Origin: Brachynemurus nebulosus
Taxonomy: Eukaryota > Arthropoda > Insecta > Neuroptera > Myrmeleontidae
DNA length: 64,000 nucleotides
Assembly: GCA_035578155.1 (NCBI GenBank)
Contig: JAPWDM010000004.1
Coordinates: 36,082,394 to 36,146,393 of the forward strand
Reading direction: 5' to 3'
Shown: positions 43,350-58,640 of the stretch, piece by piece
Layout of the letters: each line of letters begins with the position of its first letter
Numbering within the stretch: position 1 is the first letter of the stretch
Notes under the pieces: model-generated
Told to the model about the DNA's origin: nothing
The model's input: the letters and a program-made list of their open reading frames with translations, nothing else
The model's database searches: none
Program-made: the position numbers and the translations under genes

Positions 43350-44071
43350 AAACCTGTTTTCAGATAAAAATATACAATCATATGATAAAATTCATTTTTA
43401 TATATTAGACAGAAATCTCCGCTATTAATATCAGCATTACTGTTAATGACGTCAGCTGACAGTTTAAACCTGTTTTCAGATAAAAATATGATAAACTTAT
43501 GAAAGCAACGCCATCTTTTCATGGAATTTTCAACCTAGGTACAGAGTTCGCGGTAGTTCAGATTAGCAACGTCATCTTTTAATGGCTAGTTTAACTATCA
43601 AAAAGGATTTTCAGCACCATCTATTGACAATTTTTCAAATTATCGCATAGGGTTCACTAGTATCCAGACTAGCAACGCTATCAAAGGTGACTGCGCCATC
43701 TATTAGAGGAATTTTCAAACTTACGCACAGGGATCGCTATTATCCAAACTAAGAGCCATCTAGCAGTGAATTTACCAAGCTCGAAGGTGGTTGCGACATC
43801 TGTTACGGAATTTTTTAATTCTTAGGTTAGAAAACATTTTGTTAGGTTAAGCTAAGTTCGCTTAGGTTTCGTTAGATTAGGTCAAGTTCCGTTGGGTTTC
43901 TGTTAGGTTAGAAAAAAATTTCACTAGATATCGTTAGGTTGGAGACCAAATTTTGCTCCACCCACCGCCGGAGGCTTCTAGAACCGCCTCGGTAGTTTTA
44001 CCACCTCCCGAGGTCGCTCAAAAAATCGGGAGGTGGGGAGGTGGTTTTCATTCTCTCCAAAAACTACTACT
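43350..44071 (-). repeat. Polinton right terminal inverted repeat (about 722 bp)
   Basis: This is the inverse of 26784-27508 with few mismatches. It includes the TTAGGTTA-rich zone (43820-43940) and the CACCTCCCGAGG palindrome zone. It ends CTACTACT before the TGGGAT duplication. Confidence 0.92.
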
Positions 44072-44077
44072 TGGGAT

Positions 44078-45719
44078 AATGGCTCAAAGCCTATCGTATC
44101 TACTTTTTGCCGCTCTTTATCCCGGTGTAAACAATTATTTAAGAAATTTTAGAATTTTTGCAAATTTTAGCAAAAAATTCATTTTTATTACAAAAAATGT
44201 TAATTTTACTCGACAGTTAGTTTAAATATGATAATCACTCAGAAGCTTATGTGATTTATTTATCACATAGTAAAAGAAAATGTGGAAAAACTTGAAATTT
44301 TGGTAAAAAATTAATTTTTGCCAAACGAAAAATGTTCAAAATATACACAGTTCCGGGTTATCGGCCGACTGGAATTCCATAAATCTGAAATGTGGATATA
44401 TATACCTTCAGATAAATTTAGGTGAATGTTATGTAGGGTTACAAAGACCTAAAAAAATCTCTTGTTAATAGTTTTAGGTAATACTACCAAAAATAAAGTA
44501 CATATTATTTCTATAGTTATTATTATTATTATGAATTATTATTATTGAAATATAAAAAATTTATATAATATATTTGATATTTGTTATTAATTACTTTCCC
44601 CATCAATATCTTCATATCTGTCTTCAGTAGTGAGGTCTGCATTTTCATTCATTCTTTCCTCATCTGATATTAAATGTGCATTTCAATGTTTATTATCATT
44701 TAGTATGAAAAAATAACTTAAGGATTACAAAAAATCACCTGTCTTGATCGATAGATGCTTCGTTTGCACTCTACCATCGAAATCGGAACAGGTCGCAATC
44801 CTAAAGTGTACAGGATCACAAAGGAAGAGAAAAATTTAACTATATTTCATTAAAATAAGTATATGATTAAATATGACAAAAAATTGTTTTATTTTAAACA
44901 TTCGATACGACATTGTCTTTCTGCCTTCGAAAAATCAGCACCGAAATTTTCTGCCATTTTTATTTCTTTGCTTCTTATAGTAACAGCAACAATTATGCTT
45001 AAAGTCAGAAACGATGAAATAACTTCATAGGTATGTTTTTTTTTGGAAATTCGCAACACTCCAGTTTTCGAATGCAGCGCCCTCTGAGTGGCAGAAGTGA
45101 AAATTCTTACTTTTTATAAAGTAATTTCAATAATTAACTCAGTCTGCCTGACGATGAAATGACTTACTTTTTTATATATCATAAAAATCCCCAAAAAATG
45201 AATTTTTTTCTAAAACGCTGCGGGAAAAATTTCTGCCGCTTGCATTTCCTTTACTTTAAAGCTAACACAATTTTATTAGTACAGGAGACAGAGGCGATGC
45301 TATTATATAAGGTACCTATATTTTTTTACAATTTTGGAAAGCCCTCATTTAGTATCGCAGCAACATATTAATGGCAGAAATTTTTTTTATTGTTTATTTT
45401 ACTCAGATCTTCCTTATTATCAACTTCTGCCAGACGATGAAATCATATAGATTTTCCTGCCATCAGCTCCCTAGCTAAAAGAATAAAATGTAAGAAAAAA
45501 ATACCGTTGCGAAAATTTATAATACAACTAAATAAAATATCTGTTTTTGATGAGACGGAAGGCCATAATTATTTATTTAGGTATGTATACATATAATAAA
45601 ACTGTAACGAGACCATTTTTGTACATGGAATATTTTTTGAAAATTGTATTGATACAGTAAACAGTTATCAATGTAGATATCAAAACAGCGATTTTTAAAA
45701 TTTTTGCCTGTCTGTCTGT
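44078..45719. repeat. Non-coding flank with degenerate GACGATGAAAT repeats
   Basis: Two to three imperfect units of about 300 bp (44990-45460) carry CTGCCTGACGATGAAAT / CTGCCAGACGATGAAAT. They are related in inverse orientation to 26380-26600. A minus-strand acidic tail frame near 44590-44680 is not supported as a gene. Confidence 0.4.
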
Positions 45720-46060
45720 CTCTTTGTCTGTTCACACATCACGCAAAAACTATTGGAGAGATTTTAATGAAATTTGGTATGGTGATAACTTATTACCTAG
45801 GTCAACATCCAAGATACTCTTTACTCCGGGAAAATGTCTCATTCCTACGGTAAAACAGAATAACTATTTTGAGCTTGTGCACACATTACGAAAAAACTAT
45901 TGAACGGATTTTGATGAAATTTGGTATGGTGATAGCTTATTACCTGCGTCAACACTTAGGATACTTCTTATTACGGGAAAATGTCTCATTCAACGGGAAA
46001 ATAGAAAAACCATTTTGAACATGTGGATGCATTACGCAAAAATTATTGTTCTATGCAAGT
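45720..46060 (+). repeat. Two-unit repeat with AAAACTATTG...GATGAAATTTGGTA
   Basis: Two units of about 170 bp (from about 45735 and 45890) share ACTATTG, GATTTT, GATGAAATTTGGTATGGTG and GGGAAAATGTCTCATTC. This is a type of non-coding repeat common in invertebrate genomes. Confidence 0.6.
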
Positions 46061-48187
46061 TCTGTATAATTATTACACTTATATACTTCTATAAAGTTAC
46101 TACACTTATATAAATTTCAAAAAATCGATTTTTTTTCCTTGCATTTTCTTATAGCTATACACATCAGGAATCACTGTGCCAAAAGATTTTTTAACATCTC
46201 ATATCCTTTTTGAGACACGGGCCTCTAAAGCTGACACTGTAAAATGTAGGATTTCATATTTTTAGCGCGCAGTCGATCGCAGCGCAGCGGTAGGTGTCTT
46301 CTAATGCATTCATGTCGCTGTATAAGGTTTGTTTTGAGTATCATATATATTTTTCTCCAGGGTTACTGTATGGTCCAGGAAAGGCTGATTAGCTGTAAGT
46401 ACAAAAATTTCACTATTATTAAGTTAAAAAACGTAACTTTAGACGTCTTTTTCTCGAAATGACTTTTTTCGACACCTGTATCAAGATGATTCTAAATCTA
46501 TTCATCTAAAGTAGCTCAAATTTGGACAGAGTATTGACAACACATTTCTTTATTGGCTAAACCACAACCAGAGTTTTTGGATAAAATTTGGCCAATTTAT
46601 GACCATTTTAATCCCCAAAAAAGGTAAAATTCCAGAATTTTTTTTAAACTGCCGCCATTTTGTTTCTATACATGCAAAATTGCTAATTACGGTTCCGCCA
46701 ACAACCATACTCATATAGATTAAGAATTCTTTTTACTTTTCTTTTTCAAATGCTCCTGAGCTTCAAAATCCATCCATCTTTAAACCATCTGAGTTTCTTG
46801 AGAGTTGCCATTTTTATTACAACCAAATTTTTATGATAGAAATGGTACTGAAAAAGGTTCTTTTCTACAATATAAAATTCGTCAAGTGCGTGTTTGACAC
46901 GCACTAAGTAATGTTCCTCACAATCAGTGGACATAACTAAAACTTCTTAAAATATAACAGTCCGGACACATACGTTCACGATGTGACACATACGAACACG
47001 ATCGTTCTGAAATCAAAAAATAGGTTATACTTTAGGAATAAAATTTATTTATCAGGAAAAATATTTTATCCACCTTCATATCCCGTTATAAAAAATTCCT
47101 AGAAACAACTGATTGTACGGAACACTGTTAGCGCAAGTACAACTTGCACTTGACGACTTGTTTTTATTAAAGTTAATTATGTGTATAATAAAAATTAGAA
47201 ATAAATAAAGGTTTAAAAAATATTAACTACGATTTTTTTATTAGAAACACAAAATTACAAACTAACGTATTTATTATATCACAAAAGTAATTTCTAATGA
47301 GTTTATCGTAATTGGAAGATTTTCTTGATGTAGATGTACGAATAAATAAAGAAGTAATAAAGTCCTGACACGTTATTTTGTCCACCTACGTGCACATTTT
47401 TTTTTTCATTATATTAATTCTTTATTTTTTATTTTTTTGATTTGTTTTAAAGTACGTTCAGTTGTATAAATTCCAAATTTTTTAATATATCTAAGTTTAT
47501 TCTTTTATGTTGATCTTGTTGTACGTACGGTCATGTTAAAAATTAGGAAGTGAAAAAATATGAATAGTAAATTAATTTAATTAATTAAGTGCTTTTTTGA
47601 AAAGTCTAGAATAAATATTACGAGTATATCAATAAAAAATTTGACAATTATTGATAATTTTAAAATAAATTGAATTCATTTTTATTGTTATTATTTTAAT
47701 AACGATAATATATCTTTTTAAAAAATGTGTTTATTCGAGGACAATCGGAATTAAACCTACATTTATATTGTATATGTCGTAGTCATATAGTAAAATACGT
47801 TATTTCACGAAATACCGAGGCAATTCATATTATGCCGGCATTTTATGTAACTTGAAGATTTTACACAATATTCTGCCTAGTCAGTTCATATTTTATTTTG
47901 ACATTTCAAGTTAAATCAAATGCAATTCATATGACTGTTGGTCAGAGACATGCGCATTTAAGCTTTTCAAATTTCTGTAACTGCTACATACATATAAGCA
48001 TATTATTATTAAGTAATTCAAATTTTGTTGTAAAATTATAAAAAATAAGTTTTAGTTGTTAGCGGACTTTTTTTCTTCTTAATTAGTCTTTTTTTAATCA
48101 AAATAATAATTTTTTTATCTACAAATTTGGAAATAAACAACAATAATTATTTAAATGACAATTGCAACGGACATTAGTTAAAAAAAT
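46061..48187. other. Non-coding stretch with MITE fragments
   Basis: A fragment related to the 7005-8446 element lies at 46795-46870 (GAGAGTTGCCATTTTTATTA). A half copy of the GTCAAGTGCGTG terminus seen at 48188 follows at about 46878-46905. No gene was seen. Confidence 0.45.
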
Positions 48188-48555
48188 TAGTCAAGTGCGT
48201 GTTAGACACGCACCAAGGTAAGATTTCGTAGTACAGTAGCAAGAATTCGAGATAAAATATTTTTGCATTTACTTAAAACGTTGATGGTCATGAGCACCGC
48301 ACAGCATCAAGTTAAACTGACTAACGCGTAGATGATCATAACCCACTATGACGGAACTCCCAATTAGTACACTTAGGTATTATAGAATTGTTGACATGGT
48401 ACAGCGTTGTATCACAGTTAGTCAGTTTAACTTGATGCTGTGCGGTGCTCATGACCATCAACGTTTTAAGTAAATGCAAAAAATATTTTATCTCAAAATC
48501 TTGCTACTGTACTACGAAATCCTGCCTTGGTACGTGTCTAACACGCACTTGACTA
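48188..48555. mobile_element. 368-bp fold-back MITE with arms of about 140 bp
   Basis: The ends are TAGTCAAGTGCGTGTTAGAC and its inverse. The arms continue through TGGTCATGAGCACCGCACAG and reach AGTTAAACTGACTAAC. The centre is about 90 bp. It is non-coding. Confidence 0.85.
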
Positions 48556-49624
48556 CTTTATTTAGTCTTAGAATTGCAAAAAGAGTATTTTTCCCTCAAA
48601 ATTTATTTTTCTTTATGTTAAATATTCAGAAGCATATAGCGTGATTCCCTGACTTCATAAAACACTAAGTGATTGCTTACAAAACCAAATGAAATATAGC
48701 TAATCATCCACATTCCTTCTATATTTGCAGGTAAACAACGTCGATCCGTTGGGAACAAACGTTCATTATTTATAAACTAAACTAAGGCTGCCGTACACGA
48801 TCAGTAATACTGTCAGTATTTACTGATAAAAATAATGAATCACTATTTTTATTACTTCAGTATTTTTATGATACCGTACACTCTCAATATTTTCTTCAGT
48901 ATTTTAAAACAAACTGTTAAGTTTAATTTTTCGGAATTTTTAAATTAAAATTTTGGAGTTGTTATTATTATGGAAGAAGCGTGTTTAGCTATAGTACTAG
49001 CGTTTGCAACTCAAAACAAGAAAACATGAAGAAAACAAAAAAGAAGAAACGTTATGTTCGTAATGTTTTTCTAGCTTAGCCATACATATACTCATGTATG
49101 TACATACGGTACATATCGTACATATTGTACATAATGCCGTACATACTAATCAATAATAATAATATGGCCGGCCGCATACAATCCTGTTGTAACCGGGCCG
49201 GTCAACCGGTCGTATTAGCGCATACATGCCGGTTGATTGAATTCTTAAAAAAATATATCAGGAGCCCGTTTTCTGAAATCATTCGCAAATAAAACGTATA
49301 CACAAATCTCATTTTACGAACGCTTTTTCAAAAAAGTAGTTTCTGGAAAAAAAACGTATACGTTTAATAAAACGTATTCGCAATTTATTGTTCGCATAGA
49401 AACGGATGGTTGGAACCGTTCGAATTATATTATTTCTAATATATGAATAATATCATTTTTTTCATTTTTTCTACAAATGAAAGAAAAACAATATAATGAA
49501 TGAATATTATAACCAAAGCTTTTATTATAAGGGGAAAATTTTGGAAATTAAATTAATGAAAGTCCGAGGATATTTATTTTATCACAGAAATAACACAGAA
49601 AATTCAAAAACAAAAAAACTTTTA

Positions 49625-49745
49625 TGTAAGAATTTGGTTCCGCGACTAAATAACCGCAGACAAAATAACTATGACAAAGTAATCATGGACAAAATAACCG
49701 AACGACAAAATAACCGCGTACAAGATAACCGAACGGCAAAGTAGC
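49625..49745 (+). repeat. Short tandem motif ACAAAATAACCG
   Basis: Four to five imperfect copies of a 12-16-bp motif (GACAAAATAACCG / TACAAGATAACCG). It is a local degenerate minisatellite with no coding role. Confidence 0.6.
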
Positions 49746-49932
49746 CACGGTTAATTTCTTTAATTATAAACATACTCCTAGTTTTCATGCAAAGTAAACT
49801 ATCCTTTAGATCTTTTTTTTTAGGCCTTCAGTGCCTAAAACACTAAATACAAAGAAGAATGTAACCATATATGACGACTAGGATATTTTGACCCCAGTAC
49901 ACTAAGAACATGATATAAGTAGGGGTAGGGAT

Positions 49933-50358
49933 GTGAGACTAGCTATTAATGCCGTTATAGGATTATTTGAAGATCTGAATAATAATTTTCATTACAAACA
50001 ATTATGTACTCGTCGCCTGTGTCAGGATCCACTGGAAAATTTATTTGCTGTCATTCGACAGCAACATGGATCCTGCAGTATACCATCAGTGAATCAATTT
50101 ATTAATGGATTTAGACAAATTTTAATTACCCATTTATCGAAATTGTCCAATATGACCAATTGTGAGGAGGATTTTAATTATCTTTTAGTTAAACTAAATC
50201 AAATAAATAACATTCAGAAAAAGCAACCAGCTACAAGAAATGTTACTAGTAATTTTACTATAATTGATATTGAATTACCTGGAATGTCGGAAATTGAAAT
50301 ATTTTCAGAAAATAATTCAATATCATATATATCAGGATATTTATTAAAAACGCCGTGA
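49933..50358 (+). pseudogene. P-element / THAP9-like transposase fragment
   Basis: An open frame of about 141 codons contains LCTRRLCQDPLENLFAVIRQQHG, shown by its pieces TRRLCQDPLENLF and FAVIRQQHG. A PSVNQFINGFRQIL segment and a late NSISYISGYLL segment follow. This order (R-L-x-Q-D-x-L-E-N-x-F-x-x-I-R, then N/P-x-x-x-Q-F, then Y-x-x-G-Y) is typical of the C-terminal part of P-element and THAP9-type transposases. The THAP domain, GTP-binding region and first part of the catalytic domain are missing, so it is a fragment. A following frame (50408-50632) is not recognised. Confidence 0.7.
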
Positions 50359-50639
50359 GCAGCGGGGCCCCATCACGGTAGTCGAATTTTCCCCTTCATC
50401 TTCGGTATTGAATGTCTACAAGCGAAATGTGATTGAAAGTCTACAACCGAATTGTCATTTTGTTGGTTTCAAAACTGGTGATGAGTATTCGGCTGATCGA
50501 GGCTTTAAAAAAAGGTTTTATGTATTTAAGGGCTGTATCTCAGTAAATTTCAATTTTGTGCCGAAAACAGATAGCAGAAAAAAAACCAACAAAATTCGTA
50601 CGAGGACATTCCTGCCCATGTTTATCCGCTAATTGCCTT

Positions 50640-51005
50640 TATGTTTTAGTTTTAAATATTAAAAAAGGACCTTAAATAGTAAACTGGAAGGCCTTTATAA
50701 AGATATTTTTTCTTTTAAAAAAAAAAAATAAAAAAAATAAAAAATTATTTTATAAATAATAAAAATCCAAAATTCCTACTTTATATGTATTTATACATAT
50801 AGAATTACCTATATGTAATATAATATGTATGTATGCAACTACCTATATGTATGTATTGCTTTTGTTAAAAAAGTAAATTCATTTTTTTTTAAATTTTTTA
50901 AAATTACTATTCGCCTACTGTGTGTTAGAATAAAAGTAATTCATTTAAAACACATTTACAATACCACTGAATTCCGATGTAAAAATGGGAGAAGTGGGGA
51001 GAAAA
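50640..51005. other. AT-rich non-coding gap
   Basis: Poly-A runs and TATGTATG-type repeats only. No gene was seen. Confidence 0.4.
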
Positions 51006-51009
51006 GTAA

Positions 51010-51600
51010 TGTTTAATCCCTAAAAGGCACTAGCTGGATACTAACTCAATACACGTACAAAATTTCAGCTCTGTATGTTTTCTTAGAAAGCTTTTAGACG
51101 TGTTAGAAAAAAAGCAAAAAAAATCAAGGAAATATTGGCGTAAAAATCATGGGGGTAAGGGTTTAAAAAGTTGAAACCTCCAAAAAGCAGTGGCTGGCTA
51201 TTAACTTAACTTGTACACAAAATTTCAGCCCTCTAGGTTTATTTGGGGAGATTTTGACCCGAACGAAACTGTTAAAAAACAAGTAAAATGTTCTTTTTGG
51301 TATAAAAATGGTGAGGGTAAGGGTTAAAAGTTGAGACCCCCAAAAGGCACCCCCTTGATACTAACTCAATCCCAATACAAAATTTCAGCCCTCTAGGTTT
51401 ATTTGGGTGACCTGTGCGAGTGGTACAAACTTCTAAAACGTCAAAAAAGCATGAAATTATAGCTTAAAAATGAGGGGGGTGGGGGTAAAATATTAAAACC
51501 TCCAAAAAGCATAACCTAGGTATGAACTCTATCAACACACCAAATTTCAATCCTCTACGTTAATTCTGGGGGGCTGGGGGCATGTTAGATCCAGCGAAAA
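51010..51600 (+). repeat. Degenerate tandem repeat, about 150-bp unit, four copies
   Basis: Units share AAAAGGCA, GGATACTAACTCAAT, ACAAAATTTCAGCCCTCTAG and GTTTATTTGGG. They differ by many substitutions, so the array is old. A GGGGGTAAGGGT segment is also repeated. Confidence 0.65.
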
Positions 51601-51878
51601 TCGTTTTCCACCTCTCTACTCCCTCCAATTCACTCTAGGAAGCTGAATTTTGGATATGTTGTAGATAATTGATCGAAACATTATTTAAAACCGGTTTGGA
51701 AAAGTTTTATTGTTTTGTTACCCCCACCACCCCCTTAAAGGTCGGGTCGGAAAAAAAATTTGCCCAAAATTTGACCCCACTTTGATAGTATGAGGTGCCT
51801 CGAAAATGAGCCCCATTTACCAAATTTCAATTTTTAACTTCCATAGGGGGGCCCTACACAAATTAAAAGGTGGCGGGA

Positions 51879-51879
<1 letters not shown>

Positions 51880-51957
<78 letters not shown>
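51880..51957. repeat. (TA)n microsatellite
   Basis: About 78 bp of nearly pure TA repeats. The following sequence (CGTGTTCTACGGGTCCGAAA) begins abruptly. Confidence 0.9.
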
Positions 51958-51960
<3 letters not shown>

Positions 51961-52019
51961 CATCTTTTTTTCCTACATAATCGTGTTCTACGGGTCCGAA
52001 AACCGATAGCGCCCCTACT

Positions 52020-54250
52020 CTCGCCTCTCGCAGCTCTTATCGTATAGACTGTATAAGTCGAATTTTTCGGAGAAATTTCGACTAAAAAGATTTACGAATA
52101 TAAGTTCATGCCAGGATTGTCAAAATATTATGGAAAATAATACAGATAGAATTGAGGAAAGAGAATTATTTACAGTAATGAAAACATATGATTGTCAACT
52201 CTTAGAACTAAAAATTTTGTCTTCAGTCAAATAAAACAATGGGAGTTAGAATTCAATAATATTATTGATAAAATAATCCATCTTGTGGGTATTGGGAATA
52301 TTTTATTTAAAATTTTTAAAGCTTCTAATAAAATCGTACTTTGTTCAGAAGAACATTTAGAAATTTTTATTAAAATTTTCGTATAAGACTTCACTGGGAA
52401 GCAAGATTTAGACGAGAAAAAACAAACACTAATAATAACAGTTATAAAAAATTTTTTATAGAGTAACGGGAGTAACGTAATCAAGTTAAATTTTATGTGA
52501 ATAATGATGTATTATTTAATTTAAAATTAACTATGGAAATTAATTTGAATTTAATTAATTTTAAAAAAAATCAACAATTTTTTTTCCTAGTTATAAGAAA
52601 AATAAACAGTTGTTTTTCTTAGTTACATGACATCTGCAAATTTTGAGAACAAATATTAAATTAATTTTTTCTAACGATTTTCCGCATTATTTTTAGAAAT
52701 TAAAATTATATACATGCATAACATATAAATATGCGTATTTTAAAATAGTTTCCCAAAATTAAATCTAAATAATTTTATTATAGTTAAATGATTATTAACT
52801 TTTGTAAATAATTTTGTAAAATTTTTTATTATTAATTAAACTACTAGTATAATATAAATTGAAAATCGTATTATTTAATTATTTCCTCTGATTTATAAAT
52901 TATAATAAGCATGAAATTAAAGATTCACTAATAGTAACAATAAGTATGATTTGAAAATGGCGGTTGAATGAGTAGTTACGGGCCCAGCTCGCAACGTGGC
53001 GCTGTTTAAAATTTGGTTCGATTTTTTCTATTAATATTTAATGTAAGTTTCCTCTCTACCCCATTCTCTTTGGTTTGTTGCAGATTCATAATTATGTCTA
53101 TAATATAAGGATACAGAATATCACTTTATTTTCTTCCAGGCCGTCAATAAGGTGAGGTCGCTAGTGTCCAATGCTAGTGTCCATCTTGTTTCGCTTGGTT
53201 TCGTCTGGTTTCGTTCCGTGTAGATCGTTTATGTTTTGTTTCCGGTTTCCGTCATTAATAAAATCGTGATTTGATAAATCTGTCATATGTGATAAATAGA
53301 GATATTTTGTCATTTTCGAGTTTGTGGATTTGTGAATTTCGCGAGTTTGTGAAATTGTGAAACACTTTGTGAATTTTAATTAAAATTATCTAATAAAAAG
53401 TCACTCAAAAATAATATTTCAGATTTGATGGTAAAACATGCACGCCAAAAAACAAATCAAATTTTAAATACATATTATTTAAATATTTTGTTCGTAATAT
53501 CGTACTCCGGTTAACTAAGTTATAAAATTTATTTACACATGCTTTCTTAAAAGAATACATTTACAAATTAAAAAAGGAGACATGAAATATGCTTTATTAG
53601 TTCAGGTACTGTTTTCAAGAAACGTTTTCTTTTTTTTACTATATTTTATTTTAAAAGAATTTTCACGTGAATTTTTTCAAAAAGACATGACCTAGTTTAA
53701 TTTACAAATTTGAGTAAGGTATATGTATAATAAAAGTATTGTAAATGTCAGCTGCAAGTCAGTCAGCCTTTAGAGCGACTATTTAGCCAAATATTATTTT
53801 GAAAAATGAATGCATAAATAATTCAAAAATTACTGTACTATATAAAAGTATTAAATAAAAAATAATAAAAATATATTAAATGTGTTTTAATTTTATTTCT
53901 GAAATCCCTTGTTAAAAATCCTTTTAAGATCGATTTAACTTTGCATTTTTCTGATTGATATTTGATTTAATTGAATATGTTGTTTTTTTTTATTAGATTG
54001 TATTTTCAGATACCTCGTTTGCAGTACTTTTCTAAAAATAATTTTTTTTCAATGTAACTAAATCAAATATCAATCAGAAATATGCGTATAAGAGTAAAAA
54101 TGTAAGATGAAATTTGAGTGTAGTGGCATTTCAAACGCGCGCTCCTAAAATTTTGTTTTCTTCCGGACCGAGAGATGGCATGTAAATGGTGGTTTAGCAC
54201 CGTTGTACAGAGATAGTTATCTTTAGTGTACTTGATCTGTGTGTAAAACG
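52020..54250. other. AT-rich non-coding stretch; no gene supported
   Basis: No frame with a recognisable domain. A segment at about 53150-53235 with repeated GTTTCGT/GTTTCGC has no clear meaning. Confidence 0.4.
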
Positions 54251-54257
54251 CTAAAAC

Positions 54258-54425
54258 CAAGGTTTGTTATATGTTTGGAGGTTCGCTCATCATACGCTTT
54301 ACCGTGGACTGCAGTATAGCCAGGTCCGGACTATTTTTGTTTTTATTATGTCATTAATTTTAAAGTGAACAAAAATATTTAAATTACTTTAATGAAAATA
54401 TAAAATACCCGAGTCAAGTTTTCAG
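54258..54425 (+). repeat. Dispersed repeat of about 165 bp (copy 2)
   Basis: A direct copy of 8965-9133 with about 95% identity by eye. Unlike copy 1, it is not followed by a GCGAATTTC element. Confidence 0.7.
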
Positions 54426-56240
54426 AAAAGAGAATAAAAAATGATTAATATGATTTTTTAAATTAAATATGAATGAAATATATGAAATATATTTATTACA
54501 GTTTGTCCTGAAAATAGATAAATATAGGTATTCAGTTATGTTACACGTGTCTGTATTCATTCTCTGTATGTCATAGAATTCGGAAATTATGAAGCATTAA
54601 TGAAATATCCTGCCTTAATTTGTTAATTACGGGATAATTTGGGTTTCTCTATGTTTTTAACTCAACTGATCAGGAATAATTTTAGTCAAAAGTTCTTAGA
54701 AGTGCTACTGTGACCTTTTTTCCAGATTTTTTGGATCCACAGTTGAAAACTTCGTGGAGGAGCAAATTCTACACCACTTTGACGTTCAGTGTTTCACAAA
54801 CAGGATTTTAAGATGAATAGTCATTGAAAAAATCTCAGTTTCATTTTACAAGACTTTTCTAACGATGGGAAATCATGTATGGGAAATTATATTTTCTTAG
54901 TGACGAAAAAAAAATTATTAATTTATTAGCATTTCTCCTAGTCATTCGAACTTAAATTTTTGGGAGATGTTTTTTAATACCAATATATACACTTTCATGC
55001 AAAATTTCGTTTATTAAAGATCACTTTTTCCATTTCACTCATTTCACCTTATCACATCCTTTTTCGGAAATCGAAAATAGTTAACGACTTTATTTAATGT
55101 CTTACACCGTGAACTTCTGCAATTTGACACAAAATACCGTTTACCAGGCATGAATATAAAATATATAAGAACAATTTTAAATGCCGGCCTTGAAGTAACA
55201 ATTTTCAAGCAGGTATTAATGAAATTAGTTAAAATAACTAAATAACTTATCTTTGGTAAAAAATAACTAATAAAATGTGAAAAATTAATAAAAATAATTA
55301 TACTAAACTAAATATTATCTTATAATAACTAATAATTATTCAGAAATAATACTTTAAAATTTAAAAATGACAGTTCAGTGTTGAAGAATAAGTAACGATC
55401 AGTTGACGCTATATAAACAGCTGACTGCAGTTCAGACAGCAAAATATTTATAACACAGGCAGTATACGGATTGCATCTACCTCTAACATATGTATAAACC
55501 TTGTGCTAAAACGTGTTATACGTCCTCCTTTGTTTTGTTGAAATGGCGGAAACGGACGAACTATGACGAAACGAATAGGTATCAAATGAGCGAAAAAACG
55601 GACACTGAGAGCCATCTTACGGATGGGGAGAAAGTACAATGATGTGCAATATGGCCCTATTTTTGATAGGATTCTATATGTATATAATTTTTTCTATGAA
55701 TTATGTGAGCTGGTCGGTAAGAATGTAATTATCACAAATACGTAAATATGGCTCTGTGTATATTAAAATAAGTTATTAGACAAAGATAACAATTTTTAGA
55801 ATCTGTCCCATTATTAATAATTTTAAGAAAAAACAGCGAAAGAAAGAGATAAATATATACACGCTTCTATAAAATAGAAATAGAAAGAGAAAATGTTTTT
55901 TTTTTTTTTTTTTATTGCAATTTTGTTGTTAATTTCATATCACAAGTAAACTTGATTGTGCTTGGCCACCAAACCATAGAGCTCACAGGTACATGAAATA
56001 CATACAATACACAGTCCTCTTGCGTTTATTCAATATATGAATGTAAAACTCTATAATTATTTACCATTTGTTCTCTGATTTACCACTTCTCTCAAATTTT
56101 CGGTCACTCATCAATCTTATAATGTTCCGAACTTACACGAAGTTAGTTCGGAACATAATAATGGAAATGTAATCATCCAGAACACTATCGGTTGAAGTAG
56201 CCTCAAGTACCAATGTACTTTTTTATTAGATACTTAAGTA
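54426..56240. other. Non-coding stretch with a poly-T run and a hairpin
   Basis: Poly-T lies at 55895-55913. A hairpin with arms containing GTTCCGAACT / AGTTCGGAAC lies at 56118-56162. No gene was seen. Confidence 0.4.
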
Positions 56241-56253
56241 AATATATATTATT

Positions 56254-56762
<509 letters not shown>

Positions 56763-56841
<79 letters not shown>
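56763..56841. repeat. (TA)n microsatellite
   Basis: TA tract to the right of the pogo-like MITE. It is probably the continuation of the tract at 56258. Confidence 0.9.
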
Positions 56842-56843
<2 letters not shown>

Positions 56844-56904
56844 TATATATATTGATCAACATACTTGAAAGAGAAAAAATATTTTTGTAGTCTTGAATAG
56901 TTAA

Positions 56905-58640
<1,736 letters not shown>

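Larger units (their letters stand above)
26784..44071. mobile_element. Polinton/Maverick element, complete ends, internally defective (17,288 bp)
   Basis: Polintons are large self-synthesising DNA transposons related to adintoviruses. The evidence here is a 6-bp target duplication TGGGAT (26778-26783 and 44072-44077), inverted termini of about 0.72 kb starting AGTAGTAG, and the diagnostic gene set. That set comprises major capsid protein, penton-like protein, A32-type packaging ATPase, PY-like protein, PLA2-domain protein, protein-primed-type DNA polymerase B and a chromodomain integrase. The capsid and ATPase frames are open, the integrase core is deleted, and the polymerase carries several disabling lesions. 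A hAT MITE and a 117-bp satellite array have been added between polymerase and right terminus. It therefore represents an integrated, non-autonomous copy. Confidence 0.95.

Noticed and set aside
44590..44680. Acidic minus-strand tail frame
   Set aside because: Only about 30 codons and no acceptor site; resemblance to the acidic tail at 2450-2520 is weak.
50408..50632. 74-codon frame after the P-element fragment
   Set aside because: No resemblance to transposase or another family; probably unrelated repeat sequence.
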